From: Flavobacterium litorale
GTDB lineage: Bacteria > Bacteroidota > Bacteroidia > Flavobacteriales > Flavobacteriaceae
DNA length: 64,000 nucleotides
NCBI RefSeq assembly: GCF_019613795.1
Contig: NZ_CP080429.1
Coordinates: 525,501-589,500, forward strand
Direction of reading: 5' to 3'
Shown here piece after piece: positions 44,890 through 54,700 of the stretch (position 1 is the stretch's first letter; each line of letters opens with the position of its first letter). Under the pieces are notes generated by a model. The model worked only from the letters and a program-made list of their open reading frames with translations. It was not told the origin of the DNA and did not search any database. Made by a program: the position numbers and the translations under genes.

Positions 44890-45828
44890 TCAATACCCCT
44901 CATTTTGCAGGTATATACGTCTTAGTAATTTAAGCACTTTCTTGTTTGCAGTCCTTGAGGTAATTTTACGTTCAAGGACTTCAGTGTTTATATTGAGCAG
45001 TTCTTCTGCTAAAGATATATCCGACTCCTGTGCATATACCAAATCCAGTTGTGCCTCATTATGCCTTTTTAACCTCATTAATACTCTCCCTCTTGTTAAC
45101 CTGTATCCTGCTTCATCAGGATTGAGCGCAATGGCTTTATCAAAATATTCTACCGCTTTGGAATATTTCCTAAAATGTTTATAGCAAAGCCCCGTGTTAT
45201 ATTGTATTTTATGATTGCCAGGAAATTTATCTACAACGCTTTTATGCAGTTTAAAAGCTTTCCTCATTTTTCTTACGCGGAGATAGCTGTAAGCAAGATT
45301 TGCGATAATTTCATCTGTATTAAAATTACGTTTTAATGCTATTATATAGTCCGGAATAGCCTGATTGTGTAAGTTCCTTAGCGCGGAACACATCGCTCTA
45401 AGATAGTATAAGTCTTCGGATCCAAAGCCAAAACCAATACCTTTAACACATTCTTCAATGGCAAGATCTATATCCAACAAACTGAAATAAAGAGCCGCTT
45501 TAATACGATAATACATATCGCCGATATCGGGCTCATTCCTATGGTTTTCGGGTATTGAGTTAAGATAAATAATAGTTTTTTCTGCATCTAAATTATCAAA
45601 ATCAATTGCTAACTCTATAAGAATCCCCAGATGGAAACCTTCAAAGTTTGAGTTATAAATAGCTATTTGCTCTTTAGCCTTTTCTATTTCTTCTAAATCC
45701 CAAAAATGAAATGTTCTTTCAAGTAACTGTCCTAAATAATCAGGATAATATTCCTTAAAAGGATTAAGCAATGGAGACTCTTTGATAAAGTCATGCAGAT
45801 TTATCGGTTTATAAAGTCCTTCATCCAT
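44890..45828 (-). CDS. Tetratricopeptide repeat protein
   Basis: A 312-residue cytosolic protein without a signal peptide. TPR units are visible from about residue 105, for example 'AIPDYIIALKRNFNTDEIIANLAYSYLRV', 'AFKLHKSVVDKFPGNHKIQYNTGLCYKHF' and 'AVEYFDKAIALNPDEAGYRLTRGRVLMRL'. The first 90 residues are less repeat-like and acidic. It probably forms a scaffold for protein-protein contact. It has no obvious partner nearby and is not part of the acc operon, which ends in a strong terminator. Confidence 0.8.
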   Translation of the reverse strand: MDEGLYKPINLHDFIKESPLLNPFKEYYPDYLGQLLERTFHFWDLEEIEKAKEQIAIYNSNFEGFHLGILIELAIDFDNLDAEKTIIYLNSIPENHRNEPDIGDMYYRIKAALYFSLLDIDLAIEECVKGIGFGFGSEDLYYLRAMCSALRNLHNQAIPDYIIALKRNFNTDEIIANLAYSYLRVRKMRKAFKLHKSVVDKFPGNHKIQYNTGLCYKHFRKYSKAVEYFDKAIALNPDEAGYRLTRGRVLMRLKRHNEAQLDLVYAQESDISLAEELLNINTEVLERKITSRTANKKVLKLLRRIYLQNEGY

Positions 45829-45905
45829 TACTTTAAAAGTTACTATTATTTATTCTGAATTTATATGAAATTTAATACTAATCCTTAAATAAACATATAT
45901 AAAAA

Positions 45906-45957
45906 GCATAATAAAACTAAACCCGCACAGTTTTGCGCGGGTTTAGTTTTATTATGC
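45906..45957 (-). terminator. Strong terminator of the DUF177-rpmF-fabH-accBC operon
   Basis: Perfect 21-bp inverted repeat (arms 45906-45926 and 45937-45957) with a 10-base loop. The GC-rich core is ACCCGC/GCGGGT, and AT-rich arms finish with TTTTAT. The accC stop codon (45952-45954) lies inside the arm. Confidence 0.9.
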
Positions 45958-47298
45958 AGGATCTTTCATTTTAAAACTTTCCATAAACTTGGTGGTATAA
46001 TTACCCTCAACGTAATCTTTTTCATCCATTAGTTGCCTATGGAAAGGTATGGTAGTTTTAATACCCTCTATTACAAACTCGTCCAATGCACGACGCATTT
46101 TGCTTATTGCCTCTTCCCTAGTTTGGGCAGTAGTAATAAGTTTTGCAATCATCGAATCGTAGTTTGGCGGAATGGTATAGCCCGAGTATACGTGGGTATC
46201 CAAACGTACGCCGTGCCCTCCTGGCATGTGCAGGGTGGTAATTTTACCTGGCGATGGGCGGAAATCGTTATACGGATCTTCAGCATTTATACGACACTCT
46301 ATAGAGTGCATTTGTGGTATGTAATTTTTACCCGAAATAGGTATGCCTGCTGCTACTAATATTTGCTCACGTATCAAATCGTAATCTATTACCTGCTCGG
46401 TAATAGGGTGCTCTACTTGTATACGCGTGTTCATCTCCATAAAGTAGAAGTTTCTGTGCTTATCTACCAAAAACTCAACCGTACCTGCGCCTTCGTATTT
46501 AATGAACTCTGCAGCCCTAACGGCCGCATTACCCATATCTTCACGAAGTTTATCCGTCATAAACGGCGAAGGCGTTTCTTCGGTTAGTTTTTGGTGACGG
46601 CGTTGTACCGAACAGTCACGCTCCGAAAGGTGACATGCTTTTCCAAACGAGTCGCCAACAACTTGTATTTCAATATGGCGTGGCTCTTCAATAAGTTTTT
46701 CCATATACATACCATCATTACCAAAAGAGGCTGCCGCTTCTTGCTTAGCACTATCCCATGCTTTTTTAAGCTCGCTCTCTTTCCATACGGCGCGCATACC
46801 TTTACCACCGCCACCAGCAGTTGCTTTTAGCATTACGGGGTAACCAAACTCTTTAGCCAGCTTTTCGGTTTGCTCGTACGATTCTAATAGCCCGTCCGAA
46901 CCAGGTACACAAGGTACGCCTGCCGCTTTCATAGTTGCTTTTGCAGAAGCCTTGTCGCCCATTTTATCAATCATATCAGGCGATGCACCAATAAATTTAA
47001 TATTGTGCTCCTGACATATTCTAGAAAATTTAGCATTTTCTGATAAGAAACCGTACCCTGGGTGTATGGCATCAGCATTTGTAATTTCTGCTGCTGCAAT
47101 AATGTTAGATATTTTTAAGTACGATAGGTTACTGGGTGGAGGACCTATACATACGGCCTCATCAGCAAAACGTACATGTAAACTCTCTGCATCGGCTGTA
47201 GAGTATACTGCTACCGTTTTTATACCCATCTCTCTACAAGTACGTATTACACGTAGTGCAATTTCGCCCCTGTTTGCTATTAATATTTTTTTAAACAT
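45952..47298 (-). CDS. accC: Acetyl-CoA carboxylase biotin carboxylase subunit
   Basis: A 448-residue ATP-grasp enzyme that carboxylates the biotin of AccB, the first half-reaction of acetyl-CoA carboxylase. The N-terminus '[33 protein letters not shown]' is typical. The nucleotide loop is '[14 protein letters not shown]', with '[21 protein letters not shown]' and '[16 protein letters not shown]' downstream. It follows accB by 83 bp that contain short AATTCAAAATT-type tandem repeats. The last codon overlaps the operon terminator. Confidence 0.96.
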   Translation of the reverse strand: MFKKILIANRGEIALRVIRTCREMGIKTVAVYSTADAESLHVRFADEAVCIGPPPSNLSYLKISNIIAAAEITNADAIHPGYGFLSENAKFSRICQEHNIKFIGASPDMIDKMGDKASAKATMKAAGVPCVPGSDGLLESYEQTEKLAKEFGYPVMLKATAGGGGKGMRAVWKESELKKAWDSAKQEAAASFGNDGMYMEKLIEEPRHIEIQVVGDSFGKACHLSERDCSVQRRHQKLTEETPSPFMTDKLREDMGNAAVRAAEFIKYEGAGTVEFLVDKHRNFYFMEMNTRIQVEHPITEQVIDYDLIREQILVAAGIPISGKNYIPQMHSIECRINAEDPYNDFRPSPGKITTLHMPGGHGVRLDTHVYSGYTIPPNYDSMIAKLITTAQTREEAISKMRRALDEFVIEGIKTTIPFHRQLMDEKDYVEGNYTTKFMESFKMKDPA

Positions 47299-47381
47299 CG
47301 TCTTGACAATTTTAAATTATAAACTTTAAATCCTTCTGAACGCTGATAAATTCAGCATTCAAAATTCAAAATTTAAAATTC

Positions 47382-47864
47382 TTAAGATGGATCTACTAAG
47401 AATAATGGCTGATCGAATTCTACTGGAGAAGCATCGTCTACCAATACTTTTACTATTTTACCTGATATTTCAGATTCTATTTCGTTAAATAACTTCATTG
47501 CCTCAATAACACAAACAACATCGCCTTTAGCAATAGTACTGCCTACCTCTACAAAAGGAGCTTTATCTGGAGATGGTTTTCTGTATAGTGTACCAATAAT
47601 TGGCGATTTAATAGTAACGTATTTAGAATCCTCGTCAGCAGCGGGTGCTTCTGCTGCAGGTACAGCGGGTGCTGCAGGCGCAGGTGCTGCAGCCTGTGGC
47701 ATTGCCTGACTTACAGGAAGGTGCTGAACAAAGGTAGTTTCGGGAGTGCCACTCTCGGTAGTTGTTTTAATGGTAATTTTTACGTCGTCCATTTCCAACT
47801 TTACTTCGGTAGCGCCAGATTTGGCAACAAACTTGATTAGGTTTTGAATTTCTCTAATATCCAT
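47382..47864 (-). CDS. accB: Biotin carboxyl carrier protein of acetyl-CoA carboxylase
   Basis: A 160-residue carrier. The biotinylated lysine is Lys124 in 'VIEAMKLFNEIESEISG'. A Pro/Ala-rich linker ('AAAPAPAAPAVPAAEAPAADE', about 58-78) connects the N-terminal helix to the biotinyl domain. It lies between fabH and accC, 30 bp after fabH, all in the same direction. Confidence 0.96.
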   Translation of the reverse strand: MDIREIQNLIKFVAKSGATEVKLEMDDVKITIKTTTESGTPETTFVQHLPVSQAMPQAAAPAPAAPAVPAAEAPAADEDSKYVTIKSPIIGTLYRKPSPDKAPFVEVGSTIAKGDVVCVIEAMKLFNEIESEISGKIVKVLVDDASPVEFDQPLFLVDPS

Positions 47865-47894
47865 AATTTTCCGAATTATTTTGTTTTGTTTGGT

Positions 47895-48893
47895 TTATTT
47901 TTTGTCGTATGCCCATTTTAGGTAAATAGAGCCCCATGTAAAGCCACCACCAAAGGAAGCAAAAATAAGGTTATCGCCTTTTTTAAACAAGTGTTCAAAA
48001 TCGTTTAGTAGTAAAGGTAAAGTGGCTGATGTAGTGTTGCCGTACTTCTCTATATTAATAAGTACTTTATCATCGTCTAATTTCATGCGCGACGATGTGG
48101 CATCAATAATTCTTTTATTGGCTTGGTGTGATATTAACCAATCTACATCCTCATTGGTAAGGTTATTACGATGCATTATTTTTTCGCTAATGTCTGCCAT
48201 GTTAGATACGGCATACTTAAATACGGTTTTACCGTCCTGAAAAACATAATGCTGTTTGTTATCTATAGTTTCGTGCGATGGCGGCAATAATGAGCCTCCT
48301 GCTTCTATTTTAAGAAATTCTCGACCAATACCATCGCTTCTTAAAATTTCGTCCTGCAATCCAAGTCCTTCTTCATTGGGTTCAAATAATGCAGCACCAG
48401 CACCATCGCCAAAAATAATACAGGTAGCCCTATCGGTATAATCTATAATTGACGACATTTTATCGGCGCCTATTACAAGTACTTTTTTGTAACGACCGCT
48501 TTGTATGTAAGCTGCGGCTGTAGACATGCCGTATAAAAAGCTAGAGCATGCCGCCTGTAAATCGTAAGCAAAAGCGTTTACTGCTCCTATTTGTGTTGCC
48601 ACATACACTGCCGTAGCAGCTACAGGCATATCGGGTGTTGTAGTTGCCAGCAAAACCATATCGATTTCGGCTGGGTTTACGCCCGATTTTTCTATTAAAT
48701 TGTTAGCAGCTTGTACTGCTAAATACGAAGTACCTTTGTCTTTATCTTTAAGAATGCGCCTTTCCTTAATACCAGTTCTGGTGGTTATCCACTCATCATT
48801 TGTATCTACCATAGTTTCTAACACCTTGTTAGATAGTACAAAATCGGGCACGTATGCCCCAACGGCTGTAATCGCGGCTGTTGTTTTACTCAT
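47895..48893 (-). CDS. fabH: 3-oxoacyl-ACP synthase III (KAS III)
   Basis: A 332-residue condensing enzyme that starts fatty-acid synthesis from acetyl-CoA (or branched acyl-CoAs in Flavobacteria) and malonyl-ACP. The catalytic triad is visible: Cys116 in 'LQAACSSFLYG', His in 'DWLISHQANKRIID' and Asn in 'IEKYGNTTSATLPLLLNDF'. 'WITTRTGIKERR' near residue 35 is the CoA-binding motif. The 160 bp before it hold a terminator-like hairpin and a short dyad (48910-48929). Confidence 0.96.
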   Translation of the reverse strand: MSKTTAAITAVGAYVPDFVLSNKVLETMVDTNDEWITTRTGIKERRILKDKDKGTSYLAVQAANNLIEKSGVNPAEIDMVLLATTTPDMPVAATAVYVATQIGAVNAFAYDLQAACSSFLYGMSTAAAYIQSGRYKKVLVIGADKMSSIIDYTDRATCIIFGDGAGAALFEPNEEGLGLQDEILRSDGIGREFLKIEAGGSLLPPSHETIDNKQHYVFQDGKTVFKYAVSNMADISEKIMHRNNLTNEDVDWLISHQANKRIIDATSSRMKLDDDKVLINIEKYGNTTSATLPLLLNDFEHLFKKGDNLIFASFGGGFTWGSIYLKWAYDKK

Positions 48894-48909
48894 AGGATAA
48901 ATTTTTCAA

Positions 48910-48929
48910 TCCAAATTATTCGATTTGGA
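48910..48929 (-). promoter_or_regulatory. Dyad upstream of fabH
   Basis: TCCAAAT-TATTCG-ATTTGGA, 7-bp perfect arms with a 6-base spacer, 17 bases upstream of the fabH ATG. It could be an operator or simply a chance palindrome in AT-rich DNA; no matching -7 box was found. Confidence 0.3.
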
Positions 48930-49004
48930 AAGTGGTGGAAATTACAAAAAATTTACAAAATGATTTGTAATTAGTTACCTTAAATTAAAACTAAAGGGTA
49001 ATTA

Positions 49005-49036
49005 ACAAAAAAACCCTCACTTAGTGAGAGTTTTTT
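49005..49036 (-). terminator. Hairpin between rpmF and fabH
   Basis: CTCAC/GTGAG-cored stem with A-run and T-run on either side, 20 bases after the rpmF stop. It may reduce transcription from rpmF into fabH-accBC or fully end the rpmF message. Confidence 0.6.
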
Positions 49037-49055
49037 CCTCAATTCTGTATACATG

Positions 49056-49253
49056 TTATGCTTCCGCCACTTCTTGCTTGTCAATAACAACCTGTCCTCT
49101 GTAATACATTTTACCTTCGTGCCAGTAAGCGCGGTGGTAAAGGTGTGCTTCTCCTGTTACAGGGCAAGTAGCAATTTGTGGTACAGACGCTTTATAGTGC
49201 GTTCTTCTCTTATCCCTTCTCGTTTTCGATATTTTTCTCTTAGGATGTGCCAT
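49056..49253 (-). CDS. rpmF: 50S ribosomal protein L32
   Basis: A 65-residue basic protein, [20 protein letters not shown]..., the classic L32 N-terminus. The second half '[27 protein letters not shown]' lacks the usual C-x2-C zinc pairs, keeping a single Cys. It sits between the DUF177 gene and fabH, a conserved order in bacteria. Confidence 0.96.
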   Translation of the reverse strand: MAHPKRKISKTRRDKRRTHYKASVPQIATCPVTGEAHLYHRAYWHEGKMYYRGQVVIDKQEVAEA

Positions 49254-49262
49254 ATTACTTTA

Positions 49263-49805
49263 TTATTTATCCGTTAATAGTTTTTTTAATTCGTCCCATC
49301 GTGGGTCTATTTCAATCTCTTCTTTTTCTTCTTCCTGCTGCGCCTTTGGGGCAAGCTCCTCAAGCCGTTCCAGTATTTCGGCATCCATTGTGCCATCTTC
49401 TACACCTGGGTGCACCCGTTTGGAGGGTACTGATAATACAATCATTTCGTAAATGTACTGTGCTACATCTACCTGATACTCGCCATGTGGCAATATGAGT
49501 ATCTCATCGTTATCATCATTAAACGCATCGCCAAACTTTACTACCATTTTTAAATTACCCGTTATAGGCAAATCAAAATCCTCATTAGTAAGGTCGCACG
49601 GAACATTTACACTACCCTTGTGCGAAAAATGCAATTCCAGCATAGTGCTTTGTTTCTCCAAAACCATATCTACCTTAATGTTAACGCTGTTATATTCGTC
49701 AAAATCAAAGGTATCAAAGAACGCTTTGTTTATTTCAAACTCAAACTGGTGCCTACCTTGTTTTAACCCTACAAATGGGATTAAAAATTCTTTGTTCACT
49801 TTCAT
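49263..49805 (-). CDS. DUF177 (YceD) family protein
   Basis: A 180-residue protein whose gene is usually directly before rpmF and is linked with 23S rRNA maturation or L32 assembly in other bacteria and plastids. Typical are 'LSHKGSVNVPCDLTNEDFDLPI' with the single Cys, and 'PSKRVHPG...L..L' with 'IDPRWDELKKLL' at the C-terminus. The stop is 9 bp before the rpmF start. It is the first gene of the operon and follows a good promoter at 49891-49918. Confidence 0.9.
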   Translation of the reverse strand: MKVNKEFLIPFVGLKQGRHQFEFEINKAFFDTFDFDEYNSVNIKVDMVLEKQSTMLELHFSHKGSVNVPCDLTNEDFDLPITGNLKMVVKFGDAFNDDNDEILILPHGEYQVDVAQYIYEMIVLSVPSKRVHPGVEDGTMDAEILERLEELAPKAQQEEEKEEIEIDPRWDELKKLLTDK

Positions 49806-49890
49806 TTCGCCAGTTTTTAAAATTTATCAAAACCGCTTTTCAGCATCCAAACCATCGCAAAATCATTCTATTACAACAGTTTTGAGCGTG

Positions 49891-49918
49891 CAAAGATAAA
49901 AAATTATTATAAATCCAA
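49891..49918 (-). promoter_or_regulatory. Promoter of the DUF177-rpmF-fabH-accBC operon
   Basis: TTTG (minus strand, from 49919) and TATCTTTG (49898-49891) are separated by 17 bp, close to the Bacteroidota consensus. The leader to the DUF177 ATG would be about 80 bases. Confidence 0.6.
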
Positions 49919-49941
49919 ACGTGTTATCAACATTTTTTTGT

Positions 49942-50991
49942 TTACAACTGTTTCTCTTTGGTTTTCAGCGGATTCTTGTTCATTATTGTATATTCTTCTC
50001 TATGCTTAAACACATCTATAGCAAGGTAAACCGCCTCTTTAAACGAGTTATGGTCGGCAGTACCCTTACCTGCAATCTCGTAGGCAGTACCATGGTCAGG
50101 CGATGTACGAATACCATCTAGCCCCGCAGTATAATTTACACCTTTACCAAACGATAGTGTTTTAAACGGTATAAGCCCTTGGTCGTGGTAGGCAGCTATA
50201 ACGGCATCGTAATTTTCGTACTGCCCTGTACCAAAAAAACTATCGGCAGAGAACGGGCCAAATACCAATACGCCCTCCTCAAACAATTGTTTTAATGCAG
50301 GCTTTACAACAGCATCGTCCTCATGCCCTATTACACCATTATCGCCACTGTGGGGGTTAACACCCAACACAGCAATTTTAGGTTTATTAATCCTAAAATC
50401 TTGCTTTAGCGATTTGTTTACCGTAAGTATTTTAGTCCGAATTAAATCTTCTGTAAGATGTTTGGATACTTCGTTAACCGGAATATGGTCGGTAAGTAAA
50501 CCTACCCTAAGGTTGTCCTGTACCATAAGCATTAACGCATCGCCCTCAAGCTCCTTATCCAAATAATCCGTATGCCCAGGAAATTTAAAATCGTCCGATT
50601 GTATGTTGTACTTATTTATAGGCGCGGTAACCAGTACATCAATATGCTTTTCTTTAAGGGCAGCAACTGCGGTGGTAAACGACTGTATGGCATATTTGCC
50701 CACTTCTTCGTCGTTTTTACCAAACTCAATATTTACACCCTCTTTCCAAACATTAAGTACATTTAATTTACCGTGCACCAACTGGTCCATACTATCAATA
50801 CCAAAAACACTACAGTTAATACCCAATGCTTTTTTTATAAACGATAGTATTTTTACATTACCAAAAATAACGGGAGTACAAAAATCTAACATCCGATTAT
50901 CCTGAAATGTTTTTAGTATCACCTCGCTACCTATACCATTAAGGTCTCCTATTGATACTCCTACAATTACATTCTCCGGTTTTTTTGTCAT
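49942..50991 (-). CDS. pdxA: 4-hydroxythreonine-4-phosphate dehydrogenase
   Basis: A 349-residue dehydrogenase of pyridoxal 5'-phosphate synthesis (DXP-dependent route). It has 'GVSIGDLNGIGSEVILKTF' at the N-terminus, the metal-binding histidines in 'FPGHTDYLDKELEG' and 'AYHDQGLIPFKTL', and 'RTSPDHGTAYEIAGKGTADHNSFKEA' near the C-terminus. Its start region is divergent from ribE, with closely packed promoters. Confidence 0.95.
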   Translation of the reverse strand: MTKKPENVIVGVSIGDLNGIGSEVILKTFQDNRMLDFCTPVIFGNVKILSFIKKALGINCSVFGIDSMDQLVHGKLNVLNVWKEGVNIEFGKNDEEVGKYAIQSFTTAVAALKEKHIDVLVTAPINKYNIQSDDFKFPGHTDYLDKELEGDALMLMVQDNLRVGLLTDHIPVNEVSKHLTEDLIRTKILTVNKSLKQDFRINKPKIAVLGVNPHSGDNGVIGHEDDAVVKPALKQLFEEGVLVFGPFSADSFFGTGQYENYDAVIAAYHDQGLIPFKTLSFGKGVNYTAGLDGIRTSPDHGTAYEIAGKGTADHNSFKEAVYLAIDVFKHREEYTIMNKNPLKTKEKQL

Positions 50992-51015
50992 GACGCTATT
51001 TTATTGCTACTTTTG
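50985..51015 (+). promoter_or_regulatory. Promoter of ribE
   Basis: TTG (50985-50987), a 20-bp spacer and TACTTTTG (51008-51015): a full match to the Bacteroidota promoter pattern. The -33 element lies inside the first codons of pdxA on the other strand. Confidence 0.6.
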
Positions 51016-51021
51016 ATTGCA

Positions 51022-51029
51022 CAAATTTA
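51022..51029 (-). promoter_or_regulatory. -7 box of pdxA
   Basis: TAAATTTG on the minus strand, 30 bases upstream of the pdxA ATG and only 6 bp from the ribE -7 box. No -33 TTG is visible on this strand. Confidence 0.4.
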
Positions 51030-51045
51030 GTAAAATAAATCAAGG

Positions 51046-51636
51046 ATGTTTACAGGAATAATTGAAACCTCAGGAACTATTCAACAAATAGTGAAAGATG
51101 GTAATAATCTGGATATAACCCTATCCAGCCCCATTACGCACGAGCTTAGAATAGACCAAAGTGTAGCCCATAATGGCGTATGCCTAACCGTTGTTGCCAT
51201 TAATGGCGATAACTATACCGTAACCGCTATTAAAGAAACCATTGATAAAAGTAATTTAGGGCATTGGAAAGTAGGCGATACCGTAAACCTAGAGCGTGCC
51301 ATGAAATTGGGCGACAGGCTTGACGGGCATATTGTACAGGGACACGTAGACCAAACGGGGATATGCAAAAGTGTAGAGGAAGCCAACGGAAGTTGGTATT
51401 TTACGTTTGAGTACAGCCCCGAAGCCCAAAATATAACTATTGAAAAAGGATCCATAACCGTAAACGGTGTAAGCCTAACCGTAGTAAATGCAAAAGCCAA
51501 TAAATTTAGTGTAGCCATAATACCTTATACGTATGAGCATACTAATTTTAAAGATTTTACATTGGGCACTTTAGTAAATTTAGAGTTTGATGTGATAGGA
51601 AAATATGTTGCTCGACTACACCAATTAAGAAACTAA
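51046..51636 (+). CDS. ribE: Riboflavin synthase, alpha subunit
   Basis: A 196-residue enzyme that turns two 6,7-dimethyl-8-ribityllumazine molecules into riboflavin. It consists of two repeated lumazine-binding barrels: 'MFTGIIETSGTI...VAHNGVCLTVVA' and 'HIVQGHVDQTG...SITVNGVSLTVVNA'. An AAGGA sequence just before the ATG looks like a Shine-Dalgarno. No other riboflavin genes are nearby. A terminator follows after the gene. Confidence 0.95.
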   Translation: MFTGIIETSGTIQQIVKDGNNLDITLSSPITHELRIDQSVAHNGVCLTVVAINGDNYTVTAIKETIDKSNLGHWKVGDTVNLERAMKLGDRLDGHIVQGHVDQTGICKSVEEANGSWYFTFEYSPEAQNITIEKGSITVNGVSLTVVNAKANKFSVAIIPYTYEHTNFKDFTLGTLVNLEFDVIGKYVARLHQLRN

Positions 51637-51676
51637 AGCAACTATAATTATAAGTTTTAAGATAAAACACTATAAT

Positions 51677-51714
51677 AAACAATACGGGCTGCCAAATGGC
51701 AGCCCGTATTGTTT
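51677..51714. terminator. Bidirectional terminator between ribE and the 2998-residue adhesin gene
   Basis: Perfect 18-bp inverted repeat, AAACAATACGGGCTGCCA and its complement, with a loop of 2 bases (in practice 4). It is shared by two convergent genes. Confidence 0.85.
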
Positions 51715-51729
51715 GTATGCACTAACAAC

Positions 51730-54700
51730 TTATCGTTTGAGTGAGAAGTGCGCTTTAAATTCTCTTGTCACGGGTTGTTGCGTAGTTATCTCAATCGGCA
51801 ACTGGTCTATCTGTGCTTGGGTGACTTCGATTTCCAAACTGGTGCCTGGTAGGACATAGTATTTGATTTCTTCTCCTTCTTCTGTTGTTTTTGTTTTTAT
51901 ATCAGCGGCAGTAATCTCAAATACTCGTTCTTGGATTTCACCGAAGGTGACACTGAACCAGTAGTCGTCTGCGGGTAATGGGTTGCCGTTGTAGGTGCCG
52001 TCCCAGCCTTCGCTTTGTGAGCTGATTTGTTTGATGAGTTTGCCGTAACGGTCGAAGATGTAGATTTCGGCGCCGCCTTGACTGGATAGTCCAAAGATGT
52101 TCCAGGTGTCGTTGTATCCATCAGCGTTGGGTGTAAAGAATCGTGGGTAGTCGATGATGTTGACGTTGTTGATGTCTAACTGGAATTGACTACAGGCACC
52201 TTTGTCTCTTACGTGTACGGTGTATGGGATACGGCGTGGGATGACGTTGGTAAAGATGTTGCTGTCTTGCCATGGTCCGTCTTCTAATTGGTATTCGTAG
52301 TCGCCGTAGCCTTGTACGTTGATGGTGATGACTTGGTTGTCGCTAAAGGCATTGGTTACGCTAAAACCACTGCCGATGATGCTGGCGGGTCCGCTTTGGT
52401 CTACGGTTACGGGGTCGATTGGGTCGCTGATACAGCCGCCTGCGCTGATGGCTTCTACGCTGTAGCTTCCTACGGCCTGGGCGATGTAGGTGCTTTCTGT
52501 GGCGCCTGTTATTTCTTCGCCGTTGAGGTACCAGATGAAGGTGTGGCTGTCATCGAGCCCGGTGTCCATTACTACGGGGTTGAGTACTTCTTGGGTGTCG
52601 TAGTCGACACAGAGGGTTCCGCCTTGTATTATGGGTTCTGGGATGGCTTCGATGGTGATATCGATGCTGGTGATGTCGTAGCAGCGGCTGATGGTGCTTT
52701 CGTTGGTGACGCGTACCCAGATGGTTTGTCCGCCAGCTATGGTGTTTACATAGGTGCTGGGGTCGGCTATGGGGTTGGTGTCGGTTATGGCGTCGTCTTG
52801 GTTTTCGTAGTAGTCTACGTCGTAGTCTAATGGGTCTTGTCCGCCTAGTACTTGGGCTTCTATTTGGGTGAGGTCAATGGTGGTTTGTCCATCATTGGTG
52901 CCGTCGTAGTCGCAGGTGTCTAGTTGTCCTGGGGTGATTGGGAAGGCGGTGGCGGCTTCTTCTACGTACAGGGTTAATGGTGCGGTGTTGATACATCCGG
53001 TGGTGTTGTTTTCTACCCATACGAGTATGGTTTGTGGGGTACTGATATTGGTGTACTGGTTGGGTAGTGCGGTGCCTGCGTCTAATGCGGCTTGGTCGAG
53101 GTAGAAGCGTATGGTGTAGTCTTCTGGGTCTTCGCCGATTAGGATGAAGGGCAGGTGTTCGTTGAGGATGAAGGTGTGCTGACCATCGGTGTTTTCTTCG
53201 CAGTAGGCGTTGGGGGTGATGGTGCCGTTTTCGCCTAGGACTGGGAGTGGGTTTACGATGAGTGGGAGTTCTACTACTTGGTAGCAGACTTGGTCGTCGG
53301 GGTTGCCGGTGTTGGCGGCTACGCGTACCCATACGCTGTTGGTGGCGCTTTGGTAGGCACTTGGGTCGGCTATGGGGTTTTCGGCGTTTTGGGCGTCTGC
53401 TTCTGTTTCGTAGTAGGTGATTATCGTGGTTGGGTCGTTGTTGCGGATGTCAGCTTCGGCGTCGAATAGGTTGAATTCTTCTTCGCCGTCGGGGGAGTTG
53501 TTGTCGTCGCATAGTACTAGCGCGTCTGGCTCCTGGTTTGGCGTGGGGAGGGGTAACACGCGTATTGTAAGGGTTGTGTAACTCTCGCAACCCTCTGTGC
53601 TTGTTACAGTAACAAATAATGTTTGTGCATTAACTGTATTCTCATACCCTTCTGGGTTTGGTATTGCATTACCAGCGTCTCTTTCAGCCTCACTAATAAA
53701 ATATTCCACCGTATAACCTTGTCCTACTCCAAATGGACCTAAGATTTCTTCGTCCTTAGTGGTAAGGTCAAATATCTCTCTAGCATCATTTGGCAATGTT
53801 GTTTCACATATTGTGTAAACAGACGGTGTAGTTAATAACAGCGGTTGATTTAAGAACAATTGGAAACTTGTTATACCAAAACACTCCGTTGCAGGGTCTT
53901 CAACACGTACCCAGATGGTTTGCTCGTGGGTACCAGTGTAGTTGGCTGGCGTAATAATTCGTGGTGCGCCATTACGGGCAGCAGCCTCTGACTCGAAGTA
54001 ATGTATTATTACATCGGGTATGGCTGGGTCTAGTCCCGCGAAAATTATTGGATTTTGCTGTGTCAAATCAAAGAAGGCTTGGTTGTCTTGTCCGTTGTCG
54101 TCTTCGTCATCACACTGGGTTATGTCTTCTAGGTCGGGTACTTGTGGCGAAGGTACCACAGTAAGCTCTAATTCATAAACCTCAGAGTTAATACAACCTG
54201 TTATGGTATTTTCTACGCGTACAAATATCTGGTCTAGCTCTGGTATAGCATTTTGGTAGTTACTGGTGTTTGTTATTGGGTTTAGGTTGTTCTCGGCATC
54301 AAGTGCTGTTTCGTGGAATGATACCAACAAATTCTCACCTCCGTTTACCATAGCTTCTACCATAGCATCAAGGTTAAAGAATGCGATACCATCGCCATCT
54401 TCGTCACAACCTACAGTAAGGTCGTCTTCTATGTTTTCAAGGTATAGCACGGGTAGTGGCTCTACTCTAATATCCAGTAACGCAATTCTGTAGCAGCCTG
54501 TAGCCTCTATAGTGGCACGTGCAAATAGTGTTTCTACGGCGGTACCATTCTGGTTCTCGTAAGCTTCTGGGTTTAATATTGGGTTATCACCTAATTCTGC
54601 TTCTTCAAACGTATCATGGAAGGTAACGTTTACACCATTAGGGTCTACAGCTATAAGTGGATATTGGGTTGTTAAATCGAATAATTCTACTTCGTCACCT

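Noticed and set aside
48910..48929. A FapR-like operator controlling fatty-acid synthesis.
   Set aside because: The FapR regulator is known from Firmicutes, and the dyad does not match its consensus closely; only a generic dyad is reported.
49005..49036. The rpmF-fabH hairpin as the definite end of the DUF177-rpmF operon.
   Set aside because: The hairpin is real, but the conserved gene order and lack of a clear fabH promoter leave read-through possible, so the end is not fixed.
52892..53332. A minus-strand reading frame rich in Arg, His, Pro and Thr, without stops, inside the giant adhesin gene.
   Set aside because: It is an out-of-frame reading of the G+C-rich repeat region. The composition is unnatural, it has no own promoter, and the adhesin frame fully explains the sequence.
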